Both the position numbers and the translations under genes were made by a program. Positions 6,740 to 14,958 of a stretch of DNA of 36,289 bases are shown here, piece by piece. Positions within the stretch are counted from its first letter, which is position 1. Every line of letters starts with the position of its first letter. The stretch is taken from contig QAKK01000021.1 in NCBI GenBank assembly GCA_003343845.1, forward strand, positions 1 through 36,289, written 5' to 3'. The stretch comes from Oscillospiraceae bacterium. GTDB lineage: Bacteria > Bacillota > Clostridia > Oscillospirales > CAG-272. Under the pieces are notes generated by a model that saw only the letters and a program-made list of their open reading frames with translations, ran no database searches and was not told the DNA's origin.

Positions 6740-8485
6740 ATGAACAACTACAGCTTCAAGGTTACCGGCGTCACGGTCGGCGGCTTTACAAAAACCTTTA
6801 CGCCCGCCGTCCGCGAGCACGGCGACGAGATCCGCCTGGTCATCCCGCGCGAAGCGCTGTCAAACCCGCGCATGGAGACCCTGCGGGTGGAATCCACGCT
6901 GACGACCGCGCATGCGGGCGATGCGGGCTATATGTTTTATCCCACCAACTTCTACTATGGCTTTGCACTCACCCGCTTTGATGAAAAGCCAGACACGCTC
7001 TTCAAAACCTGGCCGACCGCAACGCTGGTCTGCGGTTTTGCCTGCGAGAGCGAACGCGCGGTCTTTGTCCATATCCGTGGGGAAGCATTTGACGGCAGAT
7101 TTGAGATCGAAGTGAAGAACGGTGTCTACACCGTCACGCCGCAGTTCCGCTTTGACGGCGACGAACCGGACGAGGATGTCGAGATCGTCTACACGCGCAT
7201 GCCGGGTGCCGACTATTCCGCGATGGCGCGCGCCTACCGGCAGTATCAGTTGGATTTCTGCGGCTGTGTGCCGCTGCGAAAGCGCGCCGCCCTGCGCGAG
7301 CCGCTCCGCCGCGCGGCGGACGGCATGGAGCTGCGCATCCGCATGGGCTGGAAGCCGATTCCCACCCCGGTGCGCCACCAGAACCTTGCAAACGAGCCCG
7401 AGATGTTTGTCGCCTGCGATGTCGAGCGACTGAACAAGATCGTTGATCGTATGCAGGCAAAAGGGATCGACAAGGCGGAGATTTGCCTCGTCGGCTGGGG
7501 ACCCGGCGGGCATGACGGGCGATTCCCGCAGCAGTATCCCTCGGACGAGCGTTTCGGCGGCGACGAGGCGCTGCGCGCCTTCATCGCCAAGGCGCAGCGA
7601 CTGGGCTATCAGGTGGTCTGCCACACGGTTTCCTGCGGCGCGTATGAGATCGCGGACAACTTCGACCGCGACCTCTTAACCAAGAAGAAAAACGCCTGCG
7701 GCGATCCCGAGCCCTATATCCGCGACCACTACAAGAAAGACGGACTCAACGGCGGCGAGCCCTATCACCTCTGCGCCAGAACCGCCTGGGAAAACTATGT
7801 CACCAAGGACTTTCCGAAGGTGCGCGGCTACGGCTTTGAGGGACTGCACTACAACGATGAGCTGACCGCCATCATCCCCGAGAAGTGCTATGACAAGAAC
7901 CACCCCGTCTCCCGCAAGGACGCATGGGACTACCACAGGAAAGTCGCCGCGTATTGCCGCGATCTCTTCGGCGGCTTCCAGTCCGAGGGGTATATGGACT
8001 ACATGAACGAATACCTTGACGCGGCGCTCTATATCGGCGTGCAGTCAAGGCTGACGCACGAGCAGTGCGCGCTGTTTGACGAGGGCATTCCGTTCTGGCA
8101 GCTGGTGTATCACGGCATCGTCCTTTCCAACCCGACCTCGCAGACCGTCAACTATCCGGTCAAGGAGGAGTACCAGCACCTGAAGTTCCTCGAGTACGGC
8201 GGACGCCCGGTCATGTATTTCTACAGCAAGTTCGGCGCCGACCGCAACTGGATGGGTGACCTCGACCTGCACTGCGCAAACGACGATGACATCGAGCGCG
8301 CCGTGGATGCCATCAAGGTCGCCTATGATGAGTACGAGAAGTACAAGCACCTCCAGTATGAGTTCATGGAGAACCACGAGAAGCTCGCCGAGGGCGTTTA
8401 CCGCACGACCTATTCGGACGGTACGGTGTTCACGGTGGACTACAACAGCGAGACCTATACCGTGACAAAGGTAACAAAGGCATGA
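6740..8485 (+). CDS. Putative TIM-barrel glycoside hydrolase-like protein (DUF5696-like)
   Basis: The 581-residue product has no signal peptide, so it should be cytoplasmic. Residues ~1-170 look like an N-terminal beta-rich domain (VTVGGFTKTFTPAVREHGDE ...). From ~200 on a barrel-like part follows: MGWKPIPTPVRHQN, DKAEICLVGWGPGGHDGRFP, LGYQVVCHTVSCG, YGFEGLHYNDELTAI, GGFQSEGYMDYMNEYLD, IPFWQLVYHGIVLSNP. Acidic residues at barrel-strand ends (HYNDEL, SEGYMDY) are plausible catalytic groups. The pattern recalls the DUF5696/GH101-like relatives, but I cannot assign a family or substrate firmly. GGAGG precedes the ATG. The stop overlaps the next start (ATGA), so it is translationally coupled to a GH43 lipoprotein. 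Confidence 0.72.
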   Translation: MNNYSFKVTGVTVGGFTKTFTPAVREHGDEIRLVIPREALSNPRMETLRVESTLTTAHAGDAGYMFYPTNFYYGFALTRFDEKPDTLFKTWPTATLVCGFACESERAVFVHIRGEAFDGRFEIEVKNGVYTVTPQFRFDGDEPDEDVEIVYTRMPGADYSAMARAYRQYQLDFCGCVPLRKRAALREPLRRAADGMELRIRMGWKPIPTPVRHQNLANEPEMFVACDVERLNKIVDRMQAKGIDKAEICLVGWGPGGHDGRFPQQYPSDERFGGDEALRAFIAKAQRLGYQVVCHTVSCGAYEIADNFDRDLLTKKKNACGDPEPYIRDHYKKDGLNGGEPYHLCARTAWENYVTKDFPKVRGYGFEGLHYNDELTAIIPEKCYDKNHPVSRKDAWDYHRKVAAYCRDLFGGFQSEGYMDYMNEYLDAALYIGVQSRLTHEQCALFDEGIPFWQLVYHGIVLSNPTSQTVNYPVKEEYQHLKFLEYGGRPVMYFYSKFGADRNWMGDLDLHCANDDDIERAVDAIKVAYDEYEKYKHLQYEFMENHEKLAEGVYRTTYSDGTVFTVDYNSETYTVTKVTKA

Positions 8486-10305
8486 AACAAAGAAAGATCA
8501 TTGCGCTCTGCCTGCTTGCGGCGGCGCTCGCGCTGCCCGGCTGCGGGGAGAAGCCCGCACCGGATACGCAGCCGCCCGCCTCGTCGGCGGACACATCGGC
8601 GCCGACCGTTTCCGCAGAGGTGACGACCGCCTCCGCAGAGGTGACGACCGACACGGACGCGACAAGCGTGCCCGCCACGGCCGGGACGTCTGCGGCGACG
8701 ACCGAACCGCCGGAAGCGACAACGGAGACAACCGCGACGGCGGCAACCGCCGAAGCGACGGCAGACACGACCGCGGCCACAAGCGCGGCCACAAGCGCGG
8801 CCACAAGCGCGGCAGATACAACCGCGGCAACAAGTGCGACAACGGAGAAGAAAGTGAACGAACTGATTGACATTGCAAACAGCCGGCAAAACGGTGCGGA
8901 CTATTTCGTCAGCCCCTACCGGCAGATCTCGCACATCGGAGACCCCTTTGTGCTGTACGACGAGGCATCCGGCAAGTATTACATGTACTGCACGGGCGGC
9001 AAATTCCGCTGCTGGTCCTCCGACACCTTCAAGAGCTGGACGGAGCTCGGCGACGCCTATACCGAGACCGAAAAGTCCTTCGGCACGCAGAACTACTGGG
9101 CGCCCGAGGTCTACAAATGGAACGGCGCGTACTACATGGTCTATTCGGCGGCGCGCAAGGTCGAGGGCAGCCTGTCCTCGACGGGGCTGCGGCACTCTAT
9201 CGGGCTGGCAAAGGCGGACAATCCCGCAGGCCCCTTCACCGATGTGTACGACCATCCGCTGTTTGCGCCGGACTACAGCGTCATTGACGCAAGCCTGCTT
9301 TTTGACGACGACGGCAAAATCTATCTCTACTATGCGCGCGACTGCTCCGAGAATGTGGTGGACGGCAAGAAAACAAGCCAGGTCTACGGGATCGAGCTTG
9401 CGTCCGACCTCAGCGGCACGGTCGGCGAGCCGGTGCTGCTCGCCACGCCGACGTCGGCATGGGAGCTGAAGAGCGGCGGCACGCTCTGGAACGAGGGGCC
9501 CTGCGTATTCAAGCAAAACGGGACGTATTATCTGCTGTTCACCGCCAACTATTACGCCTCCGCCGCCTACTCGGTCGGCTATGCAACGGCATCGTCGCCG
9601 CTCGGCACCTATACAAAGGCGGCGGAGAACCCGATCCTGATCGGTGACGGCAAAAAGACCTCGGGAACGGGGCATTGCAGTGTCACGCGCTCGCCGGACG
9701 GCAGCGAACTGTACCTTGTGTACCATTCCCACGCCGACGTGACGCAGACCACCAATCCCGTGGCAAACCGAACCCCCTGCTTTGACAAGCTGGTCGTGCG
9801 CCCCGACGGCAGCCTTGCGGTCAGCGGGCCTTCCGTCTACATGCAGCCGATCCCATCGGGGGCAAACGGGCTCTATAAGAAATACAGCGGCGTGAAGATC
9901 ACGTCAAGCTACCCGACGCTGAACGGCAGCGCGGAAAACCTGCTCGACGGTGTCGTCACAAGCAAGCTCGGCGACGCAGATCTCTATCGCTTTGAGGTCA
10001 CGGCGGACGGCTGCATCACGCTGGAGTTTGACAGCGCGGTCGAGCTGTCGGCGCTGTGGATCTGGGGGACGGAGCATGTGACCCTCTCGCCGAAGAGCGT
10101 CTCGGCGGTGCTGGACGATACCTACCGTCTGCGTGCGAAGAATTTTTCCGCCGTTGAGGGGCAGACCCCCGTGGTGCTGACCTGCGGCAATCTGCCGGCA
10201 GGGACACAGACAAAGACGGTGAAGCTGTATTTTGAGGCGGCATCCGCTGCTTCCGGCACGGCGACTCTCTGCGAGATCGTGGTCGTTGCCGGGCAGCAAA
10301 AATAA
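8482..10305 (+). CDS. GH43-type glycoside hydrolase lipoprotein
   Basis: The 607-residue lipoprotein has signal MKQRKIIALCLLAAALALPGC (Cys21). A ~95-residue Thr/Ala/Glu-rich linker would hold the enzyme away from the membrane. The five-bladed propeller of family 43 follows (~residues 140-450): SHIGDPFVLYDE with the likely base Asp, WAPEVYKWNGAYYMVYSA, SVIDASLLFDDDGKIYLYY with the pKa-modulating Asp, and WNEGPCVFKQNGTYYLLF with the likely acid Glu. The last ~150 residues form a C-terminal beta domain. Family members cut arabinose or xylose residues from plant polysaccharides; specificity cannot be read here. It is coupled by ATGA overlap to the preceding gene and followed by the SLH protein. 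A second GH43 at 12027 is similar over nearly its full length. Confidence 0.88.
   Translation: MKQRKIIALCLLAAALALPGCGEKPAPDTQPPASSADTSAPTVSAEVTTASAEVTTDTDATSVPATAGTSAATTEPPEATTETTATAATAEATADTTAATSAATSAATSAADTTAATSATTEKKVNELIDIANSRQNGADYFVSPYRQISHIGDPFVLYDEASGKYYMYCTGGKFRCWSSDTFKSWTELGDAYTETEKSFGTQNYWAPEVYKWNGAYYMVYSAARKVEGSLSSTGLRHSIGLAKADNPAGPFTDVYDHPLFAPDYSVIDASLLFDDDGKIYLYYARDCSENVVDGKKTSQVYGIELASDLSGTVGEPVLLATPTSAWELKSGGTLWNEGPCVFKQNGTYYLLFTANYYASAAYSVGYATASSPLGTYTKAAENPILIGDGKKTSGTGHCSVTRSPDGSELYLVYHSHADVTQTTNPVANRTPCFDKLVVRPDGSLAVSGPSVYMQPIPSGANGLYKKYSGVKITSSYPTLNGSAENLLDGVVTSKLGDADLYRFEVTADGCITLEFDSAVELSALWIWGTEHVTLSPKSVSAVLDDTYRLRAKNFSAVEGQTPVVLTCGNLPAGTQTKTVKLYFEAASAASGTATLCEIVVVAGQQK
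8610..8808 (+). repeat. In-frame short repeats in the lipoprotein linker
   Basis: TCCGCAGAGGTGACGACC occurs twice (8610-8627 and 8631-8648). The 12-mer GCGGCCACAAGC occurs three times in tandem (8773-8808) and encodes repeated Ala-Ala-Thr-Ser. All units are multiples of three bases, so linker length could change by slippage without frameshift. Confidence 0.8.
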
Positions 10306-10341
10306 AATATACCGAAATTTCTGCGTAAAGGAGTATGTAAA

Positions 10342-11886
10342 ATGAAACACAACCGGAAGCTGGTTTCCCTTTTCCTGCTTGTCCTCTCGCTGTTTGCGCT
10401 GTCCCTTGCGGCGGCCGCGGCGGACAATGTGGTCTTTCTCGCCACGGGCGGCACGGGTGACGGCTCGTCGCCGGACGCGCCCATCGGCAGACTGACCGCG
10501 GCGATGGATGCGCTCGACCTCTCGCGCGACGACGCCACGGTGGTGCTCGTCGGCGAATTCAAGCAGACCACGTTCTTCGCCTACACGGAGGAATTTTCCG
10601 GCACGGTGACGATTACCGCCGTGTATGACGGTGTGGACTACCGCACGCAGGGCGCGAAGTACACCGTCTCCGGGCAGCGCTTCATGTGTGCGGGCGCATA
10701 TGTGTTCCGCGACCTCGATTTCCACCTGCTCGACAACTACTTCTTCGTCATCGCCAACCACTATCCCGTCACCATCGACACCGGCGTCACGATCACCAGC
10801 GACGGCGCGAAATTTGACGGCAATTCCTTTGCTTCGGCGTTTGCAATCTGCGGCGGCTATCAGGCGGGGCAGGCGATGACCAGCGACGGGGCCAAGCCGC
10901 AGGCCAGTGGCAGCGACCCCGTGGAGATCACGGTGCGCAGCGGTGAGGGTATCACCATTGCCGCCTATTCGCGCGGCTTTGCCAACTCCGACTTCTCGGG
11001 CGCGGCGACCGTCACGGTCGAGGGCGATGCCAAGATCGGCACGCTGTATATCGCGCCGGTCAACGGCGTCTCGGCGGGCAACACCGACACCACGCTGAAC
11101 CTCGGCGGCAATGCGCACATCGAGCGCCTGGTATGCAGCGACAAGCCGATTTCAATGCAGCGCTTCGTCCTCAACTGGACGGGCGGCACGCTCGGCGCAT
11201 TTGACCGCAAGCCGGAGGACAAGTCGGCGGAGGGCTTTGCGCTGCATTACAGCGCCGCCGTCGGCAAGACGATCTCGTTCGGCGTGGTCGGCAGCTCGTT
11301 TGACACCCTCAATAAGAAGGGGGGCTTTGCACCCACCCGCACCTATGCGGGTCAGTTTGCGGACGTCGCGTCCCACTGGTCGCTCGAATATGTGAAGACG
11401 GCGTATGAATACGACCTGGCCAACGGCACGAGCGCATCCGCGTTCTCGCCCGAGGGGACGTTCACGGTCGCGCAGGCGCTGACCGCGGCGGCCAACATCC
11501 ACACCGCGTACAACGGCACAAAGGTTCGTGCGGCAGCGGCGGGCGAGGCATGGTACACGCCCTACGTCGCATACTGCATCGAGAACGGCATCATCAAGGA
11601 TGGGCAGTTCACCGACTACAACAAGAACATTACGCGCGGCGAGATGGCGATCGTCTTTGCAAACATCCTGCCCGAGAGCGAATACAAGGCGATCCGCACC
11701 TACACGCTCTCCGATATGGACGACACGCTGCCCTCCGCGGCGGCCGTGAAGAAGCTCGCCGAGGCGGGCATCGTCGGCGGCGCGGGCGGCAAGTACAACC
11801 CGCAGAATGACATCAAGCGCGGCGAAGCCTGCGTCATCTTTACACGCATCGCCGTTGCCGCCATGCGCGACGCAAAGGCAAACTGA
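10342..11886 (+). CDS. SLH-domain surface protein, paralogue B of the beta-helix-like family
   Basis: The 514-residue product has a signal peptide (MKHNRKLVSLFLLVLSLFAL ... AAAAAD). A ~300-residue domain is clearly related to those at 4766 and 22318: NVVFLATGGTGDGSSPDAP, ATVVLVGEF, VTITAVYDGVDYR, YFFVIANHYPVTIDTGVTI, and NWTGGTLGAFD before the end of the domain. Instead of the CxxC/C-terminal modules it carries three S-layer homology repeats from about 340 to 510 (FADVASHWSLEYVKTAYEYD, WYTPYVAYCIENGII, ITRGEMAIVFANIL, AVKKLAEAGIVGG, IKRGEACVIFTRIA), which bind pyruvylated secondary cell-wall polymer. A good AAAGGAG site precedes the ATG. It is third in the operon after the glycosidase and GH43 genes. 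Function of the N-terminal domain unknown. Confidence 0.85.
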   Translation: MKHNRKLVSLFLLVLSLFALSLAAAAADNVVFLATGGTGDGSSPDAPIGRLTAAMDALDLSRDDATVVLVGEFKQTTFFAYTEEFSGTVTITAVYDGVDYRTQGAKYTVSGQRFMCAGAYVFRDLDFHLLDNYFFVIANHYPVTIDTGVTITSDGAKFDGNSFASAFAICGGYQAGQAMTSDGAKPQASGSDPVEITVRSGEGITIAAYSRGFANSDFSGAATVTVEGDAKIGTLYIAPVNGVSAGNTDTTLNLGGNAHIERLVCSDKPISMQRFVLNWTGGTLGAFDRKPEDKSAEGFALHYSAAVGKTISFGVVGSSFDTLNKKGGFAPTRTYAGQFADVASHWSLEYVKTAYEYDLANGTSASAFSPEGTFTVAQALTAAANIHTAYNGTKVRAAAAGEAWYTPYVAYCIENGIIKDGQFTDYNKNITRGEMAIVFANILPESEYKAIRTYTLSDMDDTLPSAAAVKKLAEAGIVGGAGGKYNPQNDIKRGEACVIFTRIAVAAMRDAKAN

Positions 11887-11892
11887 CAAAGC

Positions 11893-11922
11893 AAAAGCTC
11901 CCGCCGCAAAGTGGGAGCTTTT
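11893..11922 (+). terminator. Rho-independent terminator after the SLH protein
   Basis: Arms AAAAGCTCCC and GGGAGCTTTT around a 10-base loop, just behind the stop codon. Confidence 0.88.
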
Positions 11923-11970
11923 GGCATTATGCAAGCAGTTTTTCGGCGCGGAATTTACACCCGAAAAGGA

Positions 11971-11999
11971 TTGAAAAACGCGCCTCAGAAGGCTATACT
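11971..11999 (+). promoter_or_regulatory. Promoter of the second GH43 gene
   Basis: TTGAAA, 17 bases, TATACT, about 27 bases before the start codon. The core boxes equal those at 6681-6709, but the upstream 21-bp TACA repeat is absent, so control by the same activator is not supported. Confidence 0.75.
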
Positions 12000-12026
12000 G
12001 AATATATCAAGATAAGGAGAATTTTT

Positions 12027-13463
12027 ATGCAGGAACTGATCCGAATTCCGACCGCCGCATCCGACGATGCGGACGGCTTTACCAGTCCGTACCGAAAGAT
12101 TTCGCACATCGGCGACCCGTTTATCCTTTACAACGAACCCGAAAAGAAGTATTACATGTACTGCACCGGCAGAGGACATTATCCCTGCTGGTCGTCCGCG
12201 GATTTCAACACCTGGACGCCGCTCGGCGACGCCTATCGGGTGACCGAAAAGTCCTTCGGCACGACCTGCTATTGGGCGCCCGAGGTCTACGCATACCGCG
12301 GCACCTATTACATGGTGTATTCGGCAGCGTTTCAAACGCCGGAGAGCACTGCGGTGAATAAGCTGCGTCACTGCATCGGGCTTGCGCGGGCGGACGATCC
12401 GGCAGGTCCCTTTGTCGATGTATACGATCACCCGCTGTTTGCGCCGGGCTACAGCGTCATTGACGCCAGTCTGCTGTTTGACGACGACGGGCGCGTTTAC
12501 CTGCTTTATTCCCGCGACAACTGCGAGAATTATCGGGGGGATAAGCGCGTCAGTGAGACCTATGGGGTCGAACTTGCCGCCGACCTCAGCGGCACGATCG
12601 GCGAGCCTGTGCTGCTTGCCACGCCGACATCGCCCTGGGAACTGCTGAGCGGCAGCGTGATCTGGAACGAGGGCCCCTGCGCGATCAAGCAAAGCGGCAT
12701 CTATTATCTGCTGTTCACCGCCAACTACTATGCGTCGCGGCACTATGCCGTCGGCTATGCCACGGCGACTGCGCCGCTCGGTCCGTATACCAAGGCGGCG
12801 GAGAACCCGATTCTCGTCGGTGACGGCAAGAGCACTGCGGGCACGGGGCACTGCAACCTGACACGCTCACCGGACGGTACGGAGGACTACATCGTGTACC
12901 ATACGCTGACGGCTGTGGATCAGAAGATCAACCCGGATGCCGATCGCACGCCCTGCATCGACCGTCTGATCTTCCGCCCGGACGGCAGGCTGACGGTCAA
13001 CGGGCCCACCTCGGATTTTGTGCAGCCGCTCCCGTCCGGCGCGCACGGTCTGTACCGACAGACAGACGGCGTGACGGTGGCGTCCTCCTGTCGGACGCTC
13101 GGCGGTGCGGTCGATGCGCTGACCGACGGCGTGATCCCGTTTGCCGCAGAGAATCAAGCGGATGCCTATGCGTTCGCCGCCGACAGCGGCAGCGTGACGC
13201 TGACCTATCCCGCCCCTGTGCAGCTGCACAGCCTGTGGGTTTACGGCACGCCGGATGCGGCGCGTCTGCCCGCAGCGGTAACGGCTGTTGTCAACGACAC
13301 GTACATAACGGATGCAGCCGCATTCACCGCCGACGATCCGCTGCGCCCCGCCGTCCTTCGCTTTGCGGGGCTGCCCGCGGATGTGCGTGTGCAAAAGCTG
13401 GAGCTGCATTTCACCGGCGGCGATGTCGCCCTCGGCGAGCTTTGCAGCATCGTGCGGCGGTAA
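12027..13463 (+). CDS. GH43-type glycoside hydrolase, no signal peptide
   Basis: The 478-residue product is a close paralogue of the lipoprotein at 8482, but starts directly before the propeller (MQELIRIPTA) without leader or linker, so it should act inside the cell. The family sites are present: SHIGDPFILYNE, TCYWAPEVYAYRGTYYMVYSA, SVIDASLLFDDDGRVYLLYS, WNEGPCAIKQSGIYYLLF. The C-terminal ~130 residues align with the C-terminal domain of the paralogue (SLWVYGTPD versus LWIWGTEH). AAGGAG lies before the ATG. It is a single-gene unit with its own promoter and terminator. A likely role is trimming imported oligosaccharides that the surface enzyme releases; this is inference. Confidence 0.88.
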   Translation: MQELIRIPTAASDDADGFTSPYRKISHIGDPFILYNEPEKKYYMYCTGRGHYPCWSSADFNTWTPLGDAYRVTEKSFGTTCYWAPEVYAYRGTYYMVYSAAFQTPESTAVNKLRHCIGLARADDPAGPFVDVYDHPLFAPGYSVIDASLLFDDDGRVYLLYSRDNCENYRGDKRVSETYGVELAADLSGTIGEPVLLATPTSPWELLSGSVIWNEGPCAIKQSGIYYLLFTANYYASRHYAVGYATATAPLGPYTKAAENPILVGDGKSTAGTGHCNLTRSPDGTEDYIVYHTLTAVDQKINPDADRTPCIDRLIFRPDGRLTVNGPTSDFVQPLPSGAHGLYRQTDGVTVASSCRTLGGAVDALTDGVIPFAAENQADAYAFAADSGSVTLTYPAPVQLHSLWVYGTPDAARLPAAVTAVVNDTYITDAAAFTADDPLRPAVLRFAGLPADVRVQKLELHFTGGDVALGELCSIVRR

Positions 13464-13470
13464 ACCGTAT

Positions 13471-13508
13471 TGCAAAAAGCCTGCGCAGATTCTGCACAGG
13501 CTTTTTGC
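13471..13508. terminator. Rho-independent terminator after the second GH43
   Basis: Long stem TGCAAAAAGCCTG.GCAG / CTGC.CAGGCTTTTTGCA with a three-base loop; one unpaired base in each arm. Confidence 0.92.
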
Positions 13509-13535
13509 AGCTTTTTCGGAAATTCGGATTCGCTC

Positions 13536-13564
13536 TTGAAAATTGCGGAAAAATGTGCTACCAT
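13536..13564 (+). promoter_or_regulatory. Promoter of the LacI-type regulator gene
   Basis: TTGAAA, 17 bases, TACCAT. The leader from there to the start codon is about 95 bases and contains the palindromic operator at 13619. Confidence 0.65.
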
Positions 13565-13618
13565 AAAAACACATAAGTAAATAACGGACGCGGATTGCGG
13601 CAAGATACGGCTGAGAAA

Positions 13619-13630
13619 GCAAACGTTTGC
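13619..13630. promoter_or_regulatory. LacI-family operator GCAAACGTTTGC (autoregulation)
   Basis: A perfect 12-bp palindrome with central CG, the usual form of LacI/PurR-family operators. It lies about 50 bp downstream of the predicted transcription start of the regulator gene, so it would act as a roadblock. The same 12-mer occurs twice in the leader of the transporter operon. Behind it CGATCGGA is repeated in tandem (13635-13650) up to the ribosome site. Confidence 0.85.
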
Positions 13631-13663
13631 GCGGCGATCGGACGATCGGATCGGAGTAACACT

Positions 13664-14680
13664 ATGAAAGCAACTATCAACGATGTATCCCGCCTGGCCA
13701 AGGTCTCGATCTCCACGGTGTCGCACGTGCTGAACGGCACACGGCCCGTCAATGAAGACACAAGGCAGCGGGTGCTGCGCGCGATCGAGGAGACCGGCTA
13801 CATCCCAAATCTGATGGCCAAGGGGCTGAAGCAGGCGCAGACGCAGACGATCGGCCTGCTGGTCACCGACATCAAAAACGAGTTTTTCACCGACGTTGTG
13901 CACATCATTGACACCGAGGCGCGCAAGGACGGCTATCAGGTGTTCGTTTCTTCATCGGATGAGGATCCGCAGAAGGAGCACGAGATCATCCGTGCGTTCT
14001 GCGAGCGCCGCGTGGACGGCATCATCTGGTCGCCCACCCGCGATTCGGACAAATTCAGTTTGGAATACCTGCGCCGGATGCAGGTGCCCGTCGTGATGAT
14101 CGACCGCTCGATCGGCGGCGACTTTGACTTTGTCGGTGTGGAGAACTATGAGTCCACCAAGCTGCTCGTGCGCTACGTGGTCGGCCTCGGCTACCGGAAG
14201 ATCGGCTTTCTCGCGGGCTTCGGCGGCATCAGCACCACCGAGGAGCGCATCCGCGGCTACAACGACGTGATCCGCGAGTGCCGCCTGGAGCAGAACGACA
14301 GCTGGCTGATTGCGGGCGACTACCGCAAGAATATGCTGACCGAGGCGATTCTGCGCGCCATGACGTCGGGCAACAGCCCGACGGCCTGGATCGCCGCCAA
14401 CAACCGCATGGTGTACAGCGCCATGCGCGCTTTCACAAGGCTCGGCCTGCGCGTGCCGGAGGATGTCGCGCTGGCCTCGTTCGGCGACTTTGAGTGGGCG
14501 GAGTATCTCGAACCGCGCCTCACAGCGTTGGCACAGCCCTGCTATCAGATCGGCATTGAGGCGCTGCGTCTGCTCAAGGAGCGGATCGGCAACCGACAGG
14601 CGCCCGTGCAGCGCATTTCGCTCGCGCCGCTGCTGGTCAAACGGCAGTCCTGCGGCGAGGCAGTCAAGGGGACGCGCTGA
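13664..14680 (+). CDS. LacI/PurR-family transcriptional repressor
   Basis: The 338-residue product begins with the LacI helix-turn-helix and hinge: TINDVSRLAKVSISTVSHVL at residues 4-23, then NGTRPVNEDTRQRVLRAIEE and TGYIPN.MAKGLK. From about residue 60 the periplasmic-binding-protein-like sensor domain follows (TIGLLVTDIKNEFFTDVV, DGIIWSPT, VPVVMIDRS, ENYESTKLLVRYVVGLGYRKIGFLAG, DVALASFGDFEWAEYL, LAPLLVKRQSCG). The start at 13664 is chosen because it begins the HTH and has GGAG seven bases upstream. The recognition helix (STVSHVLN) is PurR-like, agreeing with the PurR-like GCAAACGTTTGC palindromes in front of this gene and of the downstream transporter operon. The effector is probably the transported sugar or its phosphate. 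Confidence 0.94.
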   Translation: MKATINDVSRLAKVSISTVSHVLNGTRPVNEDTRQRVLRAIEETGYIPNLMAKGLKQAQTQTIGLLVTDIKNEFFTDVVHIIDTEARKDGYQVFVSSSDEDPQKEHEIIRAFCERRVDGIIWSPTRDSDKFSLEYLRRMQVPVVMIDRSIGGDFDFVGVENYESTKLLVRYVVGLGYRKIGFLAGFGGISTTEERIRGYNDVIRECRLEQNDSWLIAGDYRKNMLTEAILRAMTSGNSPTAWIAANNRMVYSAMRAFTRLGLRVPEDVALASFGDFEWAEYLEPRLTALAQPCYQIGIEALRLLKERIGNRQAPVQRISLAPLLVKRQSCGEAVKGTR

Positions 14681-14703
14681 CCGGAAAATCAGAATCATTC
14701 GCA

Positions 14704-14743
14704 GAAAAAGCGCGCCGTCGCATCGCTGACAGCGTGCTTTTTC
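14704..14743 (+). terminator. Terminator after the LacI-type gene
   Basis: GAAAAAGCGCGC and GCGTGCTTTTTC pair with one G-T wobble; an inner GTC/GAC pair extends the stem. It separates the regulator from the transporter operon. Confidence 0.75.
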
Positions 14744-14827
14744 CATAAGCCCTTGTTCAGACTGCATCAGCAAATGCGGAGCGGCCTGTGCACAATGCAC
14801 AATTATTATTTTTTTTCGCAAACATTA

Positions 14828-14856
14828 TTGACAAAATGACATGGCACTCCTATAAT
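14828..14856 (+). promoter_or_regulatory. Consensus promoter of the sugar transporter operon
   Basis: TTGACA, exactly 17 bases, TATAAT: a perfect sigma-70-type promoter. The transcript would start near 14863, leaving a leader of about 245 bases before the ATPase gene, with two overlapping operators inside. A full-strength promoter under repressor control fits an inducible operon. Confidence 0.88.
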
Positions 14857-14930
14857 GAAAACAGAAATGAAGGACGACGGCGTTCAAAAAAAGAGGAGGG
14901 CACGGCTTCCTTTATTATTTTTACCCGAGC

Positions 14931-14958
14931 GCGCAAACGTTTGCGCAAACGTTTGCGC
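14931..14958. promoter_or_regulatory. Two overlapping LacI-type operators
   Basis: GCGCAAACGTTTGCGC occurs at 14931-14946 and again at 14943-14958, sharing the central GCGC; the centres are 12 bp apart. They lie roughly 70-95 bp downstream of the predicted transcription start. The 12-bp core is identical to the site in front of the LacI-type gene. Confidence 0.88.

Noticed and set aside
11940..11999. AraC-type site before the second GH43 gene
   Set aside because: The -35/-10 boxes match those at 6681, but TACA cores at 21-bp spacing are missing at the expected places.
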